From positions 333,907 to 397,906 of the forward strand of contig CANNZV010000498.1 of the NCBI GenBank assembly GCA_947561585.1: a stretch of DNA of 64,000 bases, given 5' to 3'. The stretch comes from Caprella mutica (Eukaryota; Arthropoda; Malacostraca; Amphipoda; Caprellidae). The notes beneath the pieces were generated by a model. That model was not told the origin of the DNA. It searched no databases and saw nothing but the letters and a program-made list of their open reading frames with translations. The position numbers and the translations under genes are program-made. Positions within the stretch are counted from its first letter, which is position 1; each line of letters opens with the position of its first letter. This document shows positions 1-11,471 of this stretch, in pieces.

Positions 1-761
1 CCTATAGAGCTAGGACAGTTGCTTAGTTCCCCCCCGACAATGTATGGTTACGGTGGCTACAAGTAGCCATAGCCCCCCATACGTTGTAGGATACGGAGCA
101 GGGCAGAGACACTATTGACTTTAACTACTCCATTGCTATGGATATGCGAGGTCGTCACTAGCGGTAGATGATTATTATCTGGGTCCCCCTTCCATTATAG
201 GTTCGAGTTAACACACGCTAGGATACGGTAGCCGCTTCTGCTGGGACTCTCGGTCACTCAAGTGGCGGGCATGGGACTGCCGCTACCATCGAGCAACACG
301 AGGAGCAGATGAAGGCATGGTCCCCCCCCCCCTGTTGTGCATTAACCCTAATGGTTGGTTGCTTAAACCCCCCTTCCGTGATGGTTACGGCAGCCACTCA
401 ACTCGCTCTCTATGCGCCGTATACGGAGGCGTTCAAAAGACTCGCCTTGATCCCCCCCGGCAGAGAGCACTGAGTAAATGACTGTAATCCCCCCCATCAA
501 CGGTAGGATACGGAGCAGGCCAGAGTCATCGGTGAAGCTAGCTATCTCTATCGCGGAGTGTGTGAGATGAACACTAGAATGGGGTGATATGCTGCTAGCC
601 CACTCTCCATCTCATCGCTTCTAGTGGACGAGTACAGGATACGGCAGCTGCGAACAACTGTAGTCCCCCTCTGACTCGAACACGAAGATGAGAGAGTTGC
701 TTAATTCCCCCCTACAAGTAGGATACGGAGCAGGGCTGAATCAACCACCATTCAAGCTAGC
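1..761 (-). other. 3' untranslated region of an R2-type LINE with repeated modules
   Basis: This stretch lies directly 3' of the R2-type coding region (minus strand) and has no convincing ORF. On the plus strand it carries many runs of five or more C (near 29, 73, 186, 319, 368, 452, 487, 664 and 706). Most are followed within about 10-30 bases by GGWTACGG and then AGC or similar. Copies of GGWTACGG start at 46, 89, 221, 383, 506, 637 and 721. The RNA-sense strand would therefore carry the complement, CCGTAWCC followed by a G run. The element's 3' end lies beyond the window edge, so no insertion-site junction is visible. Assignment as 3' UTR rests on position. Confidence 0.55.
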
Positions 762-2495
762 TCACGCCACTCGGCGGGCTCCTGTATGAGACCACGCCTT
801 GAACATATTTCCAGTCCAGGTGAGAGCCTTGACACTCATTATCTGTAGGTCACCCAACGTGATACCAAGCCTTTTCAAGTCACAGGCAGACTCTTGGCTC
901 CAGCACCCCCGCCACGATAAGGTGGTAGAGGAAACTTTCACCTCGAGATCGCCTTGCGTGATGTTACCAGCCATGACCAGATTGCGAGCCGAGGCTCGCA
1001 ATGCGGGTGTATCATATTTTGTGATCTTGGCCAGATGTGCACTTGCTAAAGGAAACCGATCAGCAACCACTTGAGTGTCAAAGACATTCACAGTGGAAGT
1101 TCCTGGCTTCCAAAAGACAAGATCTGGTTCCAAATATCTTTCACCGACAGGCAAAAATGGCTCTATCCACACTTTGAACCCTCGTTGCTTTAAGCCCCGT
1201 CCAGACGGTCAAATTTTTTTAGAGAAGTGACAAACTAGATGACAAACTTATCGTCAGTTTTCAAGGAGTGTCTACACGGTCAAATTATCTCGCCAAAAGT
1301 TTGAGGTTCACTGGCAATTATATAACTTGGTATGTATATTTTTTAAATTTAGAATAGTATGAAACCAGAAAAAATAATTTGTTTTTAATGACAAAATATC
1401 GTCTTGAAAAGGATAGTCAAAAATAGATCATAGAAAAAAATTCACAGCGTAGGTAGCCTACCAATAACTTAGATCTAATACAACCATGTATTAAAGAGTC
1501 TGTCGTGAGCCATTGTAACTATATAGATACCAAGTTTGAAAAAAATGAGGTTTTTGTAGGTGTACCTAGCTGTAATAAACTAAAATGACGCGCAAATAAA
1601 AAAATATTATTGCCGGAAAGTCAGTGTGTACTTCAAACTTTATCGTCAGCAAATAGTTCGACAAACTTTTTGATGACGATATCCAACATGTTGGAATAAA
1701 AAAACTGATGAAAAGTTTGACAGTTTGCTGACGCTAGGAAGTTATCGTCATTTAGTTTGTCATCAAGTTTGTCACTTCTCTGAAAAATTTGACCGTCTGG
1801 ACGGGGCTTTAGTCGCCCTGCTAAGAAGCTAGTGACGTCATCATGCCGTTTCACACGGATTCTGTGTGTGGCGGGGCACACCTGGGAGATATGTCCGAGG
1901 GACGGCACTCCTGGGCAATGGTTACACACGATACCTCTTGTGTCAGTACCACGCCCAACCCTGAGTGGTGTCTGTACAGCGCCACATCTGACACGGATAG
2001 CGATAGTGGTAATGAAATCACTACCCGATAACAAACGTGTTCCACTGGTTATCCAGCGGGATGCTTGAGGGAAGTCTCTAGCCTGAGGCGTAAGCCCTAA
2101 ACCGTCAACCGTCCGCTCAAGTGCTACTGCCCAGGCATCCTCGCACTCTGTCTTATTTGTGCACAAGCGGCCTTTGATGTTGACGGGGCCCGACCAGTGG
2201 GAAATATCTCTCCAAATCTGGCCGTTAGCACGGCAAGCATCGTGGACCATCTGATCTTCACTTGGAAGGAGCTTCTGTAGCCTGGCTGCCTTACCCAGGC
2301 TGAATTTAGACAACATGTGGGGCAAACCTTGCCCACCTGCACTGACCGAAGCGTGCAACATCGCTTCTGGGACATCATGGGGAAGTTTGAGCCAGCTGCG
2401 AACAGCAACTCGCACTCTCCTAGACATCCTATCGAGCTCCGTTCTGTACACCTTTCCCAAGATCAGACGATGCAAAATCTTGGGTATTAGATGAT
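762..2495 (-). pseudogene. R2-type LINE ORF, C-terminal part (thumb, CCHC knuckle, restriction-like endonuclease), interrupted
   Basis: Two ORF pieces, about 2495-1812 and 1189-762, are the C-terminal part of an R2-clade protein that combines reverse transcriptase with endonuclease. The first piece begins after the polymerase core with a segment typical of the R2 thumb (LHRLILGKVYRTELDRM). It ends in a zinc knuckle, with the C-x2-C of CNHC followed by LGHISQVC and a basic RVKRHD tail. The second piece has the nuclease signature PDLVFWK followed by VNVFDTQVV. A TIR element at 1193-1808 separates them. Deleting it with one TTA copy rejoins the two in the same frame. The fingers and palm of the RT and the N-terminal zinc fingers are absent, and the plus-strand side stops abruptly near 2500. 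No 28S rDNA is visible, so this copy is apparently outside rDNA. Confidence 0.8.
1193..1808. mobile_element. Harbinger-like non-autonomous TIR element (MITE) inserted in the R2 ORF
   Basis: Both ends read AGCCCCGTCCAGACGG going inward and continue as an imperfect inverted repeat of more than 50 bp (CAAATTTTT, then GTGACAAACT and ATGACAAACT). The ends are flanked by TTA at 1190-1192 and 1809-1811. A 3-bp TWA target duplication with G/C-rich termini fits PIF/Harbinger elements. There is no transposase ORF; the reading frame running through the right part is just R2 frame read into the insert. Excision of the element plus one TTA restores the R2 frame exactly. A different superfamily is possible if the TSD is really 5 bp (TTTAA/TTTAG). 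Confidence 0.75.
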
Positions 2496-2508
2496 TTTTT
2501 CAGCATGT

Positions 2509-2528
2509 AAAGCCTCTGCTGAGGCTTT
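2509..2528. other. Perfect hairpin at the junction of the two LINE fragments
   Basis: AAAGCCTC and GAGGCTTT form an 8-bp perfect stem with a TGCT loop. It lies between the 5'-truncated R2 piece (minus strand) and the RLE-LINE piece (plus strand) that starts about 15 bp later. It may belong to either element or to a recombination junction; no function can be assigned. Confidence 0.4.
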
Positions 2529-2544
2529 AGGGGAGCCCTAGCCA

Positions 2545-3265
2545 GTTGTGTTCTGCTGGCTTCTCCAGCTTACAAGCACGTAGTCGAACTTAGCTGTTTT
2601 GATGAATCACTTAGATCTGTCGTTACCAGTGTGACCAATGTAGAGATGTCAGCTGATTCTTGGGTTCAGGCAACTTTACCGGTTGGCCTAGGTGGACTGG
2701 GTTGTAGGAGAGCTGGAGATATTGCCTTACCTGCTTTTGTGTCTTCAATGTATTCTGTGAGTGATTTGGTTGAAACTATTCTTTCTAATATTAATGTAGT
2801 CGATACCGGAGAGCTTACGGATGTAGTTGGGACATGGAGGCAGGGTTTACAAGCTGGTCTCCCGGTACCAGTCCATGAGTCCAGTCAAAAAATGGGATAC
2901 ACCACGGGCTCATTCATTAATGGAGAGTCTGTTTGCTAGAGCTGATCAGGTGGCAAGGGCACGACTGTTATCTGCATCTCTTAAAGAAACTGGAGTGTGG
3001 TTGAACGCGATTCCCATACCGTCATTGGGTACACAGCTCGATTCAGAGGTCCTGAGGGTAGCCATTGCTCTCAGAGTTTGTGCCAGAGTCTGTGAACCTC
3101 ATTCTTGCCGATGTGGTAGTGGGATGGATGTCAGAGGACTGCATGGTCTGTCTTGTAGGTACAGTTCTGGGCATCACCCAAGACCTGCAGCAATGAATGA
3201 TGTGATAAAACGGGCTTTACAGAGCCCGTTTGTGTTTCCTTACATGAATGGAAAGAGTCTGATTT
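2545..3265 (+). pseudogene. RLE-type LINE fragment, region between RT and nuclease
   Basis: The translation matches the 20.2-23.0 kb element of this window region by region: a LLASPAYK segment, the SWVQATLPVGLGGLG block, the ARARLLSASLKETGVWLNA block, and the zinc motif CRCG...GLHGLSCR...GHHPRPA. The frame changes once near 2886 at a run of six A. After IKRALQ the sequence jumps to FVFPYMNGKSLIW, so about 20 residues that hold part of the nuclease site in the related copy are deleted. The polymerase core and the extreme C-terminus are missing. This is a degraded copy, in opposite orientation to the adjacent R2 piece. Confidence 0.75.
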
Positions 3266-6200
3266 GGGTTTTAAAGGGTCGGGTCTACCTCTTCAAGGAA
3301 TTCTACCCCTCACTCGTAGTTCCTGAAGGAATTTCCTCTTCTGTAAAGATTTTATCCTTCTTGTTTTTAATGGAAAATTCAAAAAGAATTTTGTCACAAC
3401 CCTTTTCATCATAATAAGATTCATGCAATACTCTGCTTTTGATGGCTAAAATTTTGGAAGATAATGTTTATACCTGTGGCGGCAGTCTACATTTCTATTT
3501 TTAATACAATTTGATAATAGTATCCCTTAGTGGCAATTTTCTTTCATATGTATTTTCTATTATCTAAGTAATAAAGCGCAAATATGCAATTAATACGTAA
3601 TTTTCAATATTTGTATTTTATGGTTTTCTTTTATATTATGTTTTTGAAATTTAGTTTTTTGATTATTTTTTCTAAAAGTCATAGATAATATTGTTGCCTC
3701 GAAGAAACGCCATTTTCTAATCAGTGCTCACAGGTGTAACAGCTGAATATTTATTAGGTCTCTGTGGAGTGATATGTTTGGCGAATAGATGTGAATGTCC
3801 TTTAAATTCTTGTTCATGCTGTCCAATTAATTAATTAAGCACACTATAATAATTCTTTCTTTTTTTCAACAACGTGCTAGTATATATTACAATTTTGTTA
3901 CATAGCTGGCTAGTGTTCCCAGCATTAGAATTTGTGTGTAGCTAGATTCTTTATCCACGGCTTCTTTCGCGGTGGATAGTTTGAATCGCGACTAGGCTGA
4001 ATAGTAGATATACTAGATTAATAGACTCGCACTGTGCTATCTTCGCTCAAGTGGCTAGCTATATCAATTAATTTTCCCGACCTGTCCATTTTCTATGTCA
4101 GACTACTTCTTCAAGTCCTGTGTAATTTTTTCCGAAACTTACTATTTTTATTCCTGCTAGTCTCCACTTCTATTACTCTTCTTCTTGCGGTTACGACTCT
4201 GTCAAAGATTTGGAAATTCAGTTAATTAAATATATATTTATTTTTAAGGTTACATTCTCTAATTTTTTTTCAGTTGCTCTATAGGTATAGATTGATATTT
4301 AAACATAACGCGTTTGAAGTACCTCTATTTAAAAGTCTGCTGCACCCACCAAATTTATAAACTTGTAAGTTCAATTTTGAAATTTTGTTACCTAGTTTAT
4401 TATGTATTCATCTTTCTTGTTGTTTAAATGAATGTAATTATACATTGTGTGTATTTATTTGTTCGCTTGCAGAAAAGTTAATAGACGGATAATAAAATAT
4501 CCCCACTCGCACTGTTTCTACTAGTACCCTATCAGAAATTAGTGCCGAAACAATATCTCTACTTCACGGTCAAAAAAAATTAATTGACTTAGCATTCAGG
4601 CAATTAGTATTAAAAAAATGTTCGGCTGCAATTGTTTTATTCTCATTGCACAATGGAACCGCACTTACATTAATCATATCCTTATCAGATAAAGATAAAA
4701 ACAAAATTACTTGTCCTTGTCTATCGCAATATTTAAAATTTGTTACGTTGCAATGGTTTGACAAAGCAATATTTTGATACCATTGATGAGCTCTCGTTGG
4801 CGAGGGCTTTTGTCGCTAGGTATTTTTTCGTGTGGGCTTTTGTCACTCTTTCCTCCAGCATATATGAAAGTAATTAAAGTCATTAAAATAAGAATTTGAT
4901 TTTATCCCATAATTGGATATCAGACTGGGACTGCATAGAATTTCCTGTACATGAGCATCATATGATTCTGGAGTTCTTAACTGGAAATCATTTCATTATA
5001 ATTGGCTTTAATTGATGATCTAGTTCCATTGCAAAATCTGCATCTTCTGAACCCTGAGAAACTTGTAATGAATCCTCCTATTTCATGGGAGGCTAAATTG
5101 ACAGATATGATAACAGATAAAGATCCAAAATGTGTTTGATTTCCATCACTAGTTTTAATTTTTAATAGTAATACCCTCTGTTTCTAATATAAGTATGTCG
5201 TCAATTAATTCTTTCAGAATTTTAGAAAATCCATGCATTTCAATTTGTGATGATGGTATTAAGTGAAAGTAATTGAATTGAATAAAGGTTACTATAGAGT
5301 GGGTTAAACAATTTTTAAATGGTATCCGTACACTACATTAACAATCATGGGCAAATCCTTATATACAAATAACTATTCAACCCGCTGTACAGTATATAGA
5401 GTTTGTAAAGTAATATTGCATGGTCACATCTGTGCGTTCGTATGTTCGTATTTGTTTAGCGCAGAAAAGTTTAAAACTAGTATCAAGGCATTTAGCATAC
5501 CTTTTAAGTTAATATATCTTGAGAATAATCAAGGCAATGCTAAAATTAGACAATTTATACAAATAAAAAGAAATTAAGCTTAACAAATAACATACCTTGT
5601 TTCTACGTAAATATAATTAACTCGGGCCACCGAAGCTTCTTTCACAACTAAACTGTAATCATCTTAATATGAACCTGCGCAATACCCTACCTTGTAGTTA
5701 ATATACCTTGGCTACATCCTAACTCATTTACTTCACAGGAGTTCACTGTATAGAGGTACTGTAACTAGGAAATTTGTTGCCTACATGACCTATCTCAGAA
5801 TAGAAAATTAATGTAGTTTAAAAGTATAATAGTATTTATTCATGAAAGGAATATGTTCTATTTAGAAAAAAAAAATTATTTTTCATAACGAGAATATTTT
5901 TTTTCATGTAAGAAATATTCTTTATTTCAAATATGCTAAAGTTTATTTTTTATACAAAACGCATATTGTCACAAACCTAGTTATTATAGTAGCAAGGGTC
6001 TTTAATTAAAATGGAAAATATTATAAATGGCTCGGGCCCAACTGTGAGAAGAGAATTTAGAATGAGTGGTGTTAGTGTGAAAGATCAGCTGTTTGGAAGT
6101 GGTTTAGTGTGGGCACGGGAGTGTAGAAGGTACTTGAGGAGTGTATGTGGAGAAGAAGAAAATTGAGGATGGATGAATGAATGTGTAACAGGGTGGATTT

Positions 6201-8023
6201 AAAAAAAAAACACTTGGTTTAAACCATGTTCCTTTTTTTTAGTTATAAAAACCATCGGTTTTTATGTTTTATTTTCATTAGATTTTATCATATATAATCA
6301 AGTCTTACAAATATAATATGAAACAAGTCTTTTGCTGTTTCAAACCAAACAAAGATACATATTTATTGATTGTACATAGGTACTGTGTTGAAGTTAGTTT
6401 TATTTGCTCAGCACTGAATAGGTAGATAAGTGATAATTAAATTTTAGTTACTTTTCTTTAGTTTGTCTCTCTCTTGAAGTTTCCTTTAGCGTTCCTCTAA
6501 TTAGTAGCAGTCAAGTTGTCAACCAGTCATAGCGTAAAGTCGTAAACACACATGCAAATTCTTCAGTGAACTCCAATTGTGTTTGTGTCTTTTTATATAT
6601 TATTATTTATTTAACTTTCATTACTCTATAAATAGTTTATCAACTTCATTTTAGGTATTTGCATATCCTTAACTCTCTGTCTACAAGCATCTATTGCTTT
6701 CACGTAATTTAATTTTCAAATAGTTCCTAGATAATTTTTACCATCATGCGGTTAAACCCTGCCTTTATTTCCCTGTAAGGTTTGTAATTGTCTTTAGTTA
6801 TATATTATATAAATATTAAACCTAAGCATTATAACCATAAATCAATCAGTTTGTATAACTTTAATATTTTTTGTACCTTTGTCTCAAACTAAATAATTAT
6901 TTCATGTCTATGTTCTACCTACCTTCTAAGCTTCTTAGTTGCATTTCCTTGTTTTTGTTATCTGTCCACTACAATAAATTACTAATTCCAAACTCACATC
7001 TTTGGTTTCAAACTTTCAATAAACCAAAACTATTAAACCCCTCAGATTTGTTTATTAATTATTAGTTTATTTTATGATTTTACTCAACCAATCAGTAACT
7101 AACAAAGAGTTATTCATATATATAAGTTGAATTTATTTTAAAACTAGTATTGTAACATTAAACATAAAATTGAATCGATAATTATCAACAAAACATATAA
7201 ACCATAAAAAACAAAAAAGCATGGTTTATTTTTTTTTTTGTATAAATTGTAAATAATGAGTTTTGATTTTAGTCTTTTTAATAAAGATATTTTAATGTAA
7301 ACTCAGTGCTGATAGTAAAGCAATACTGGGGGACCAACCAACCTGGAACAACAAAAACTTAGTTAAACCAGGAGTTTTAATGGCTTGGTCCGATTCTGAT
7401 GCAATTTGTGAAATAGGGGCTTGGAAAGATGATTCTGGAGGTTTCACTGTTAGCACACTATTTTCACTAGATTCTTTTAACACCACTTTAGCTGCATTCA
7501 TGTTTAACTTGTGTTTTCTTACAGACAGATGTTAAACAACCACACTGATTAACCCCTAATTACCAATTTAAGTGATTTGTATTTATGGCGTCACGTTTAC
7601 CAATCAATCAATTGTCACTACTAAATGTAGTAGGTATGTAGTTTAGTCATATTTTTTCCGCCACTTTTCTAACAGATCGTCCACTCTGTGATTATATTAA
7701 CGCTGTATTTGCACATCTTTATGTTGTGATAAAGGTTGTAATATTATTAATTAATTTTAAAAAATATATGAAAACTTGGCATGTTTAAATTTTTTCATCT
7801 GTTTTCCATCTAGATTCGGTCAAAAATCTTCCCACTCATATTATTGGAACGTCATTTGGAACAAAACACTTAATTAAAAACCTTAAACCTAGTAGTCAAT
7901 TAATTGCAAATATATCCCTTATTCATTATTCAAAAAATAATAGTATTTCTTAGAATATAAATCTCAGTAGATAAATATAACGAAAACTAGTATAATTGGG
8001 CTAGTCAATCTAAGCTCAAAATA
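3266..8023. other. AT-rich intergenic DNA with no recognisable gene
   Basis: I see no supportable gene, RNA or element boundary in this 4.7 kb. Short ORFs occur but are at the length expected by chance in AT-rich DNA. Two minus-strand ones (4764-4570, with a FLSLSDKD segment, and 7501-7292) have more protein-like composition but match nothing I recognise, and both stop within 70 codons. Homopolymer A and T runs are frequent. Confidence 0.5.
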
Positions 8024-8589
8024 GGGTCAACCCGGACATAATTTGAAAAATGACAAGTTTGGTACCATTAGAAGCGCAATTTCAAGTACTTCAACCATGT
8101 GAAAATCCACCGAAATCCTGTTTGAGCCAAAAATATTATTTGAATTTGAATGAGGGGCACTTAAAATGTCTGGATGATTTTACTAGAAATTTAAACTACT
8201 TGGAAATATCTAACTAGCTATTACTTCTGATGTATTTGTACTTCTCACTTATTTTATGTATATTATCTTGGTATTAAATTTGTTTTCTCATTTTCGAAAT
8301 AAAAATCTAAAAAAATTATTTGTCAGTTGGTGTGAAAATTTAAAAAAACTGTATTTAATTGTTTAAAAAAAGTAATTTTTCGTTATTTTTTTTTAACAGA
8401 AATTTGTTTAATTCTTTTAAATTTCTTCTATTACGACATTATCATGTTATACATTATGGTCCTTTAATCTAAGTACAATTTCTTTTCTAAGGGTCTACAA
8501 AATTTAAAATAGCGAAACAATATTGTTAAGTTCAGTTTCTTTAAAGACAATATTTTTCCATTAAAAATAATAATTAAACGCAAGAAAAA

Positions 8590-8745
8590 ACGCAGTCCCG
8601 GTAGCTGATCCGGCCTCAACCGCGGAATCATTGAGGTGTGTCTCGGCAAATGTGTCAACACATGTGCACTTCCAAATCAGACTCTTTCCATTCATGTAAG
8701 GGAACACAGTAATACCATACGCGCATATAAACTGCTTTCTGAGAT
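8590..8745 (-). pseudogene. Small RLE-LINE nuclease-domain fragment inside the Tc1-like element
   Basis: The minus strand encodes AYGITVFPYMNGKSLIW, then CTCVDTFAETHLNDSA and AGSATGTA. This aligns with the C-terminal nuclease region of the 20.2 kb RLE-LINE (PYGISVFPFTDGRCLCW, CVDTYAASHL, PGSAAKEA). The piece also shares VFPYMNGKSLIW exactly with the 2.5-3.3 kb copy, so it comes from that subfamily. It is only about 50 codons long and flanked by unrelated AT-rich sequence. Confidence 0.65.
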
Positions 8746-9121
8746 CTTTTACAGAACGTTTTTTGATGGATTTTTTAGTATTTACAATTAAATATCGCGT
8801 TTATTTTAAAAATAATTCACACTTGACCATGTACAAGGATAAATCATACACATTTACATTCACAACAAGTATTTAATATCAAATAATATGTATTTAATAG
8901 GATTTGATAAGAATTTAGTGTTCGTAGTATGATTTTATTTCTTTTTAAATTATGATTTTTAAAAGAAATAAATAGCAAAATAACAAAACAAATAAGGAAC
9001 TGAACAATAACAATCAAAATTATCATTTGGTTGAAAACCAACCAAGTTTACAACAGAAAAATATTAAATATTGATTTAATAATTTACATTAATTAACTCT
9101 TCCTCCATTCGTCTGCAAAAT

Positions 9122-10042
9122 CTATATCAGTCGGTTGTCAACAGATTTTGTCAAATTTTCTACCACTTCAGGTTTAACCCTAGCAGCAGCAGTCTGGATA
9201 GCTTCCCAAAGTTCAGATTTTGAGGTGTACTGCTTTCCATCTCGGTAAATTGCAGCTTTCAAAATACTCCAGTGATGCTCAATCGGATTCAGATCGGGGC
9301 TATTGGCTGGCCAAATCCATCAATGAGTCATTAATGAAGCCCTCATTCCCCAACCATGTTTTTGAGTATCTTGAGGCATGGCTCGGAGCATTATCTTGCA
9401 TAAAAATCAACTTCTCCTTTCGGTCCTCATTTTGTGCCAGTAGCCAGGGTTTGAAATTTTGGGCAAGAAAGGCACAGTAATTGACAGAGTTCAATTTTAC
9501 TCCTTCTTCTACCTTGAATGGCCCAATAACTGCATTACCAATAATTCCTGCCCATATCATCACCCCCCTGCTGGCGTCGAATCCGGTACAAACTCTCTGT
9601 CATTGAGCACCCATCCTCGGGTCCACCCATCTGGTCCTTCTAACGTAACTCTACTCTCATCCGTGAAGATTACGCTTGTGAAATCAGCTTTGACGTACTT
9701 TTTTGACCATGTCCACCTTGCTTCTTTGTGTTTATTTGATAGAAACTGGCCTATAACTCTATTTTTTACCTTATCGAATTTTTTGAGGACCTTGCACCTT
9801 GTTGTTCGCGAAACATTTTCAATTCCACAGGAATCAAGAATGCATTCACCCTTGTGCCCGCGATGAGCATTCAGGGGTCACCATCCTCCCTGTTCAGTAA
9901 CTATTTTGGTGTTTTTGAGAACATTCTCTATTTCGGCTTCTTTGCGAATCTTTGCAAACATCAGTAAGGTTTCCTTGTTTTTTGTTCCAACAGTAACAGG
10001 CAATCCTTCCTTCTGTTCTTTACAAATTAAGCATTCATCCAT
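9122..10042 (-). pseudogene. Tc1-like transposase, frameshifted, with an unusual N-terminus
   Basis: Tc1/IS630 catalytic landmarks appear in order on the minus strand: FTDESRVTLEGPDGW (first Asp), FMQDNAPSHA (second Asp) and SPDLNPIEHHW (Glu). The spacing of the last two is about 37 residues, wider than the 34 of classical Tc1, but a frameshift between them makes the count approximate. Further damage is an in-frame stop near 9885 and a frameshift at a G run near 9567. The ORF starts at an ATG at 10042 with MDECLICKEQ, a C-x2-C segment unlike the paired helix-turn-helix of Tc1 proteins. The N-terminus may therefore be a fragment of another gene or element joined here. The stop codon is at 9122-9124. 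Confidence 0.7.
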
Positions 10043-10424
10043 CTCCTAGTATCACTACCTCATTCTAATATTCCTAGAAATAAAACACACTTACACGAAT
10101 TAATTAAATAAATTACTGCTCAAAAATAACAAAAGATTACATTTTCTTAGCCTAGCGTACATTTTTCAATATTAATTTCAATATTAAAAGTCAATATTAA
10201 TTACAAATAGATCAGGAGTTAAGGCAAGTTAGAAATTTTGTTGAACTTTCAAACTTCTAGTAAATTCATCCTGAGACAATTTAAGTGCCCCTCATTAAAA
10301 CTCAAATAATTTTTTTTGCTCCAACAGGATTTCGGTGGATTTTCACATGGTTGAAGTACTTAAAATTGCGCTTCTAATGGCACTAAACTTGTCTTTTTTC
10401 AAATTATGTCCGGGTTGAACCCTA

Positions 10425-11471
10425 ACTTGACTACACTAAAGTAGGTAATGTTTCATCCTATTTCACCATCTCTGTCTTCCCCCATTCTCGCCTAGTGGAC
10501 TAAATTTTCCGCCACTCTGTTTCTCAACAATAATAGATTTGTTAACGTTTGTTTTAATTCCTCAGTATATAAATTTGCAGTAAAAAAAATATTCATTTAT
10601 TAACAGTATATACTTAATAATTCAAATTAACTATATTTGGCACCTATATGAAATAGCCATACACGACTGTCTAGCAGTGCGTTGCATTTTAAGTGCACAT
10701 TGCACAGCACCTTGTACTATTTGTATACTTACCTCTATCGCAAGACATTACTTATTACTAAGTTGATTGAACTAGTTACCTAAAAACGTATATTTATTTG
10801 GAATTACTATAACAAAACCTTGTAACTAAATATTAAAGTATGTATTCATGGTTCTAGGTCAATTCGCCGAAAATATGATAATTTTTAGCAGACTAAGGTT
10901 TACTACAAAAGTTTAAGTTTATTGAAAATCCTGTGTTAAATGATTATTTAAAATTGATCAAATTTTTTAGTAACTATAAATAATAAATATTTAATCCATT
11001 TATTTATTGTAACATACACTTTTTTATTTTTTTAAAAAGAATTGCTGAACAAAATTGATTTTGACTTCCTTTTTGTACTCAAACACATTTCTCCATATTG
11101 TCAATATTTTATAAAAGGAATAGTTATATGAATATTCTTAAAACCTAGAAATAAATCTGTTTCAACTGTACCTTCAATAGTTGTTGAAATGTACGAATTT
11201 CAATTTTGTAGACTTTTTTGTGGGTCACCATGTATAGTGAAAGCTTCACAAGCGAATCACAGTAGCAGACTGATTCTACAATATAGAAGGATTAAAATAT
11301 ATAGAAGGATCAAAATAAAGTGAGACTAACACAAAAAAAAATCTTTTTCTTTTGTTATTGATAATTGTACACAGAAAATAGGATTAACATAGAATTAATA
11401 AACTGATACAAATAATGAGTTAATCAATTAAGTTAACGTAAATACCCTAAAGTTAAACCAATAATTATGTA
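10425..11471. other. Gene-free AT-rich spacer containing one dispersed repeat
   Basis: No coding region is supported. A stretch at about 11035-11165 (from TTGCTGAACAAAATTGATT to GAAATAAATCTGTTT) recurs in the same orientation at about 33190-33365 with scattered differences and an insertion. It is therefore a dispersed repeat of unknown class. Confidence 0.5.

Larger units (their letters stand above)
8024..10422. mobile_element. Tc1-like transposon with ~185-bp inverted repeats
   Basis: The left arm (8024 to about 8208) and the right arm (about 10240-10422) are inverted repeats, by eye roughly 90% alike. Both start GGGT(T)CAACCCGGACATAA, and both contain GAAAATCCACCGAAATCCTG and GAGGGGCACTTAAA. 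TA dinucleotides flank the ends (8022-8023 and 10423-10424), the expected Tc1/mariner target duplication. The interior holds a broken Tc1-like transposase on the minus strand (9122-10042) and a foreign fragment of an RLE-LINE near 8.6-8.7 kb. The element is defective. Confidence 0.75.

Noticed and set aside
4570..4764. 64-codon minus-strand ORF as a gene fragment
   Set aside because: Composition is protein-like but no homologous motif could be named and flanking frames give no continuation.
9220..9866. Plus-strand ORFs of 86 and 135 codons
   Set aside because: They are antisense to the Tc1-like transposase, whose motifs are on the minus strand.
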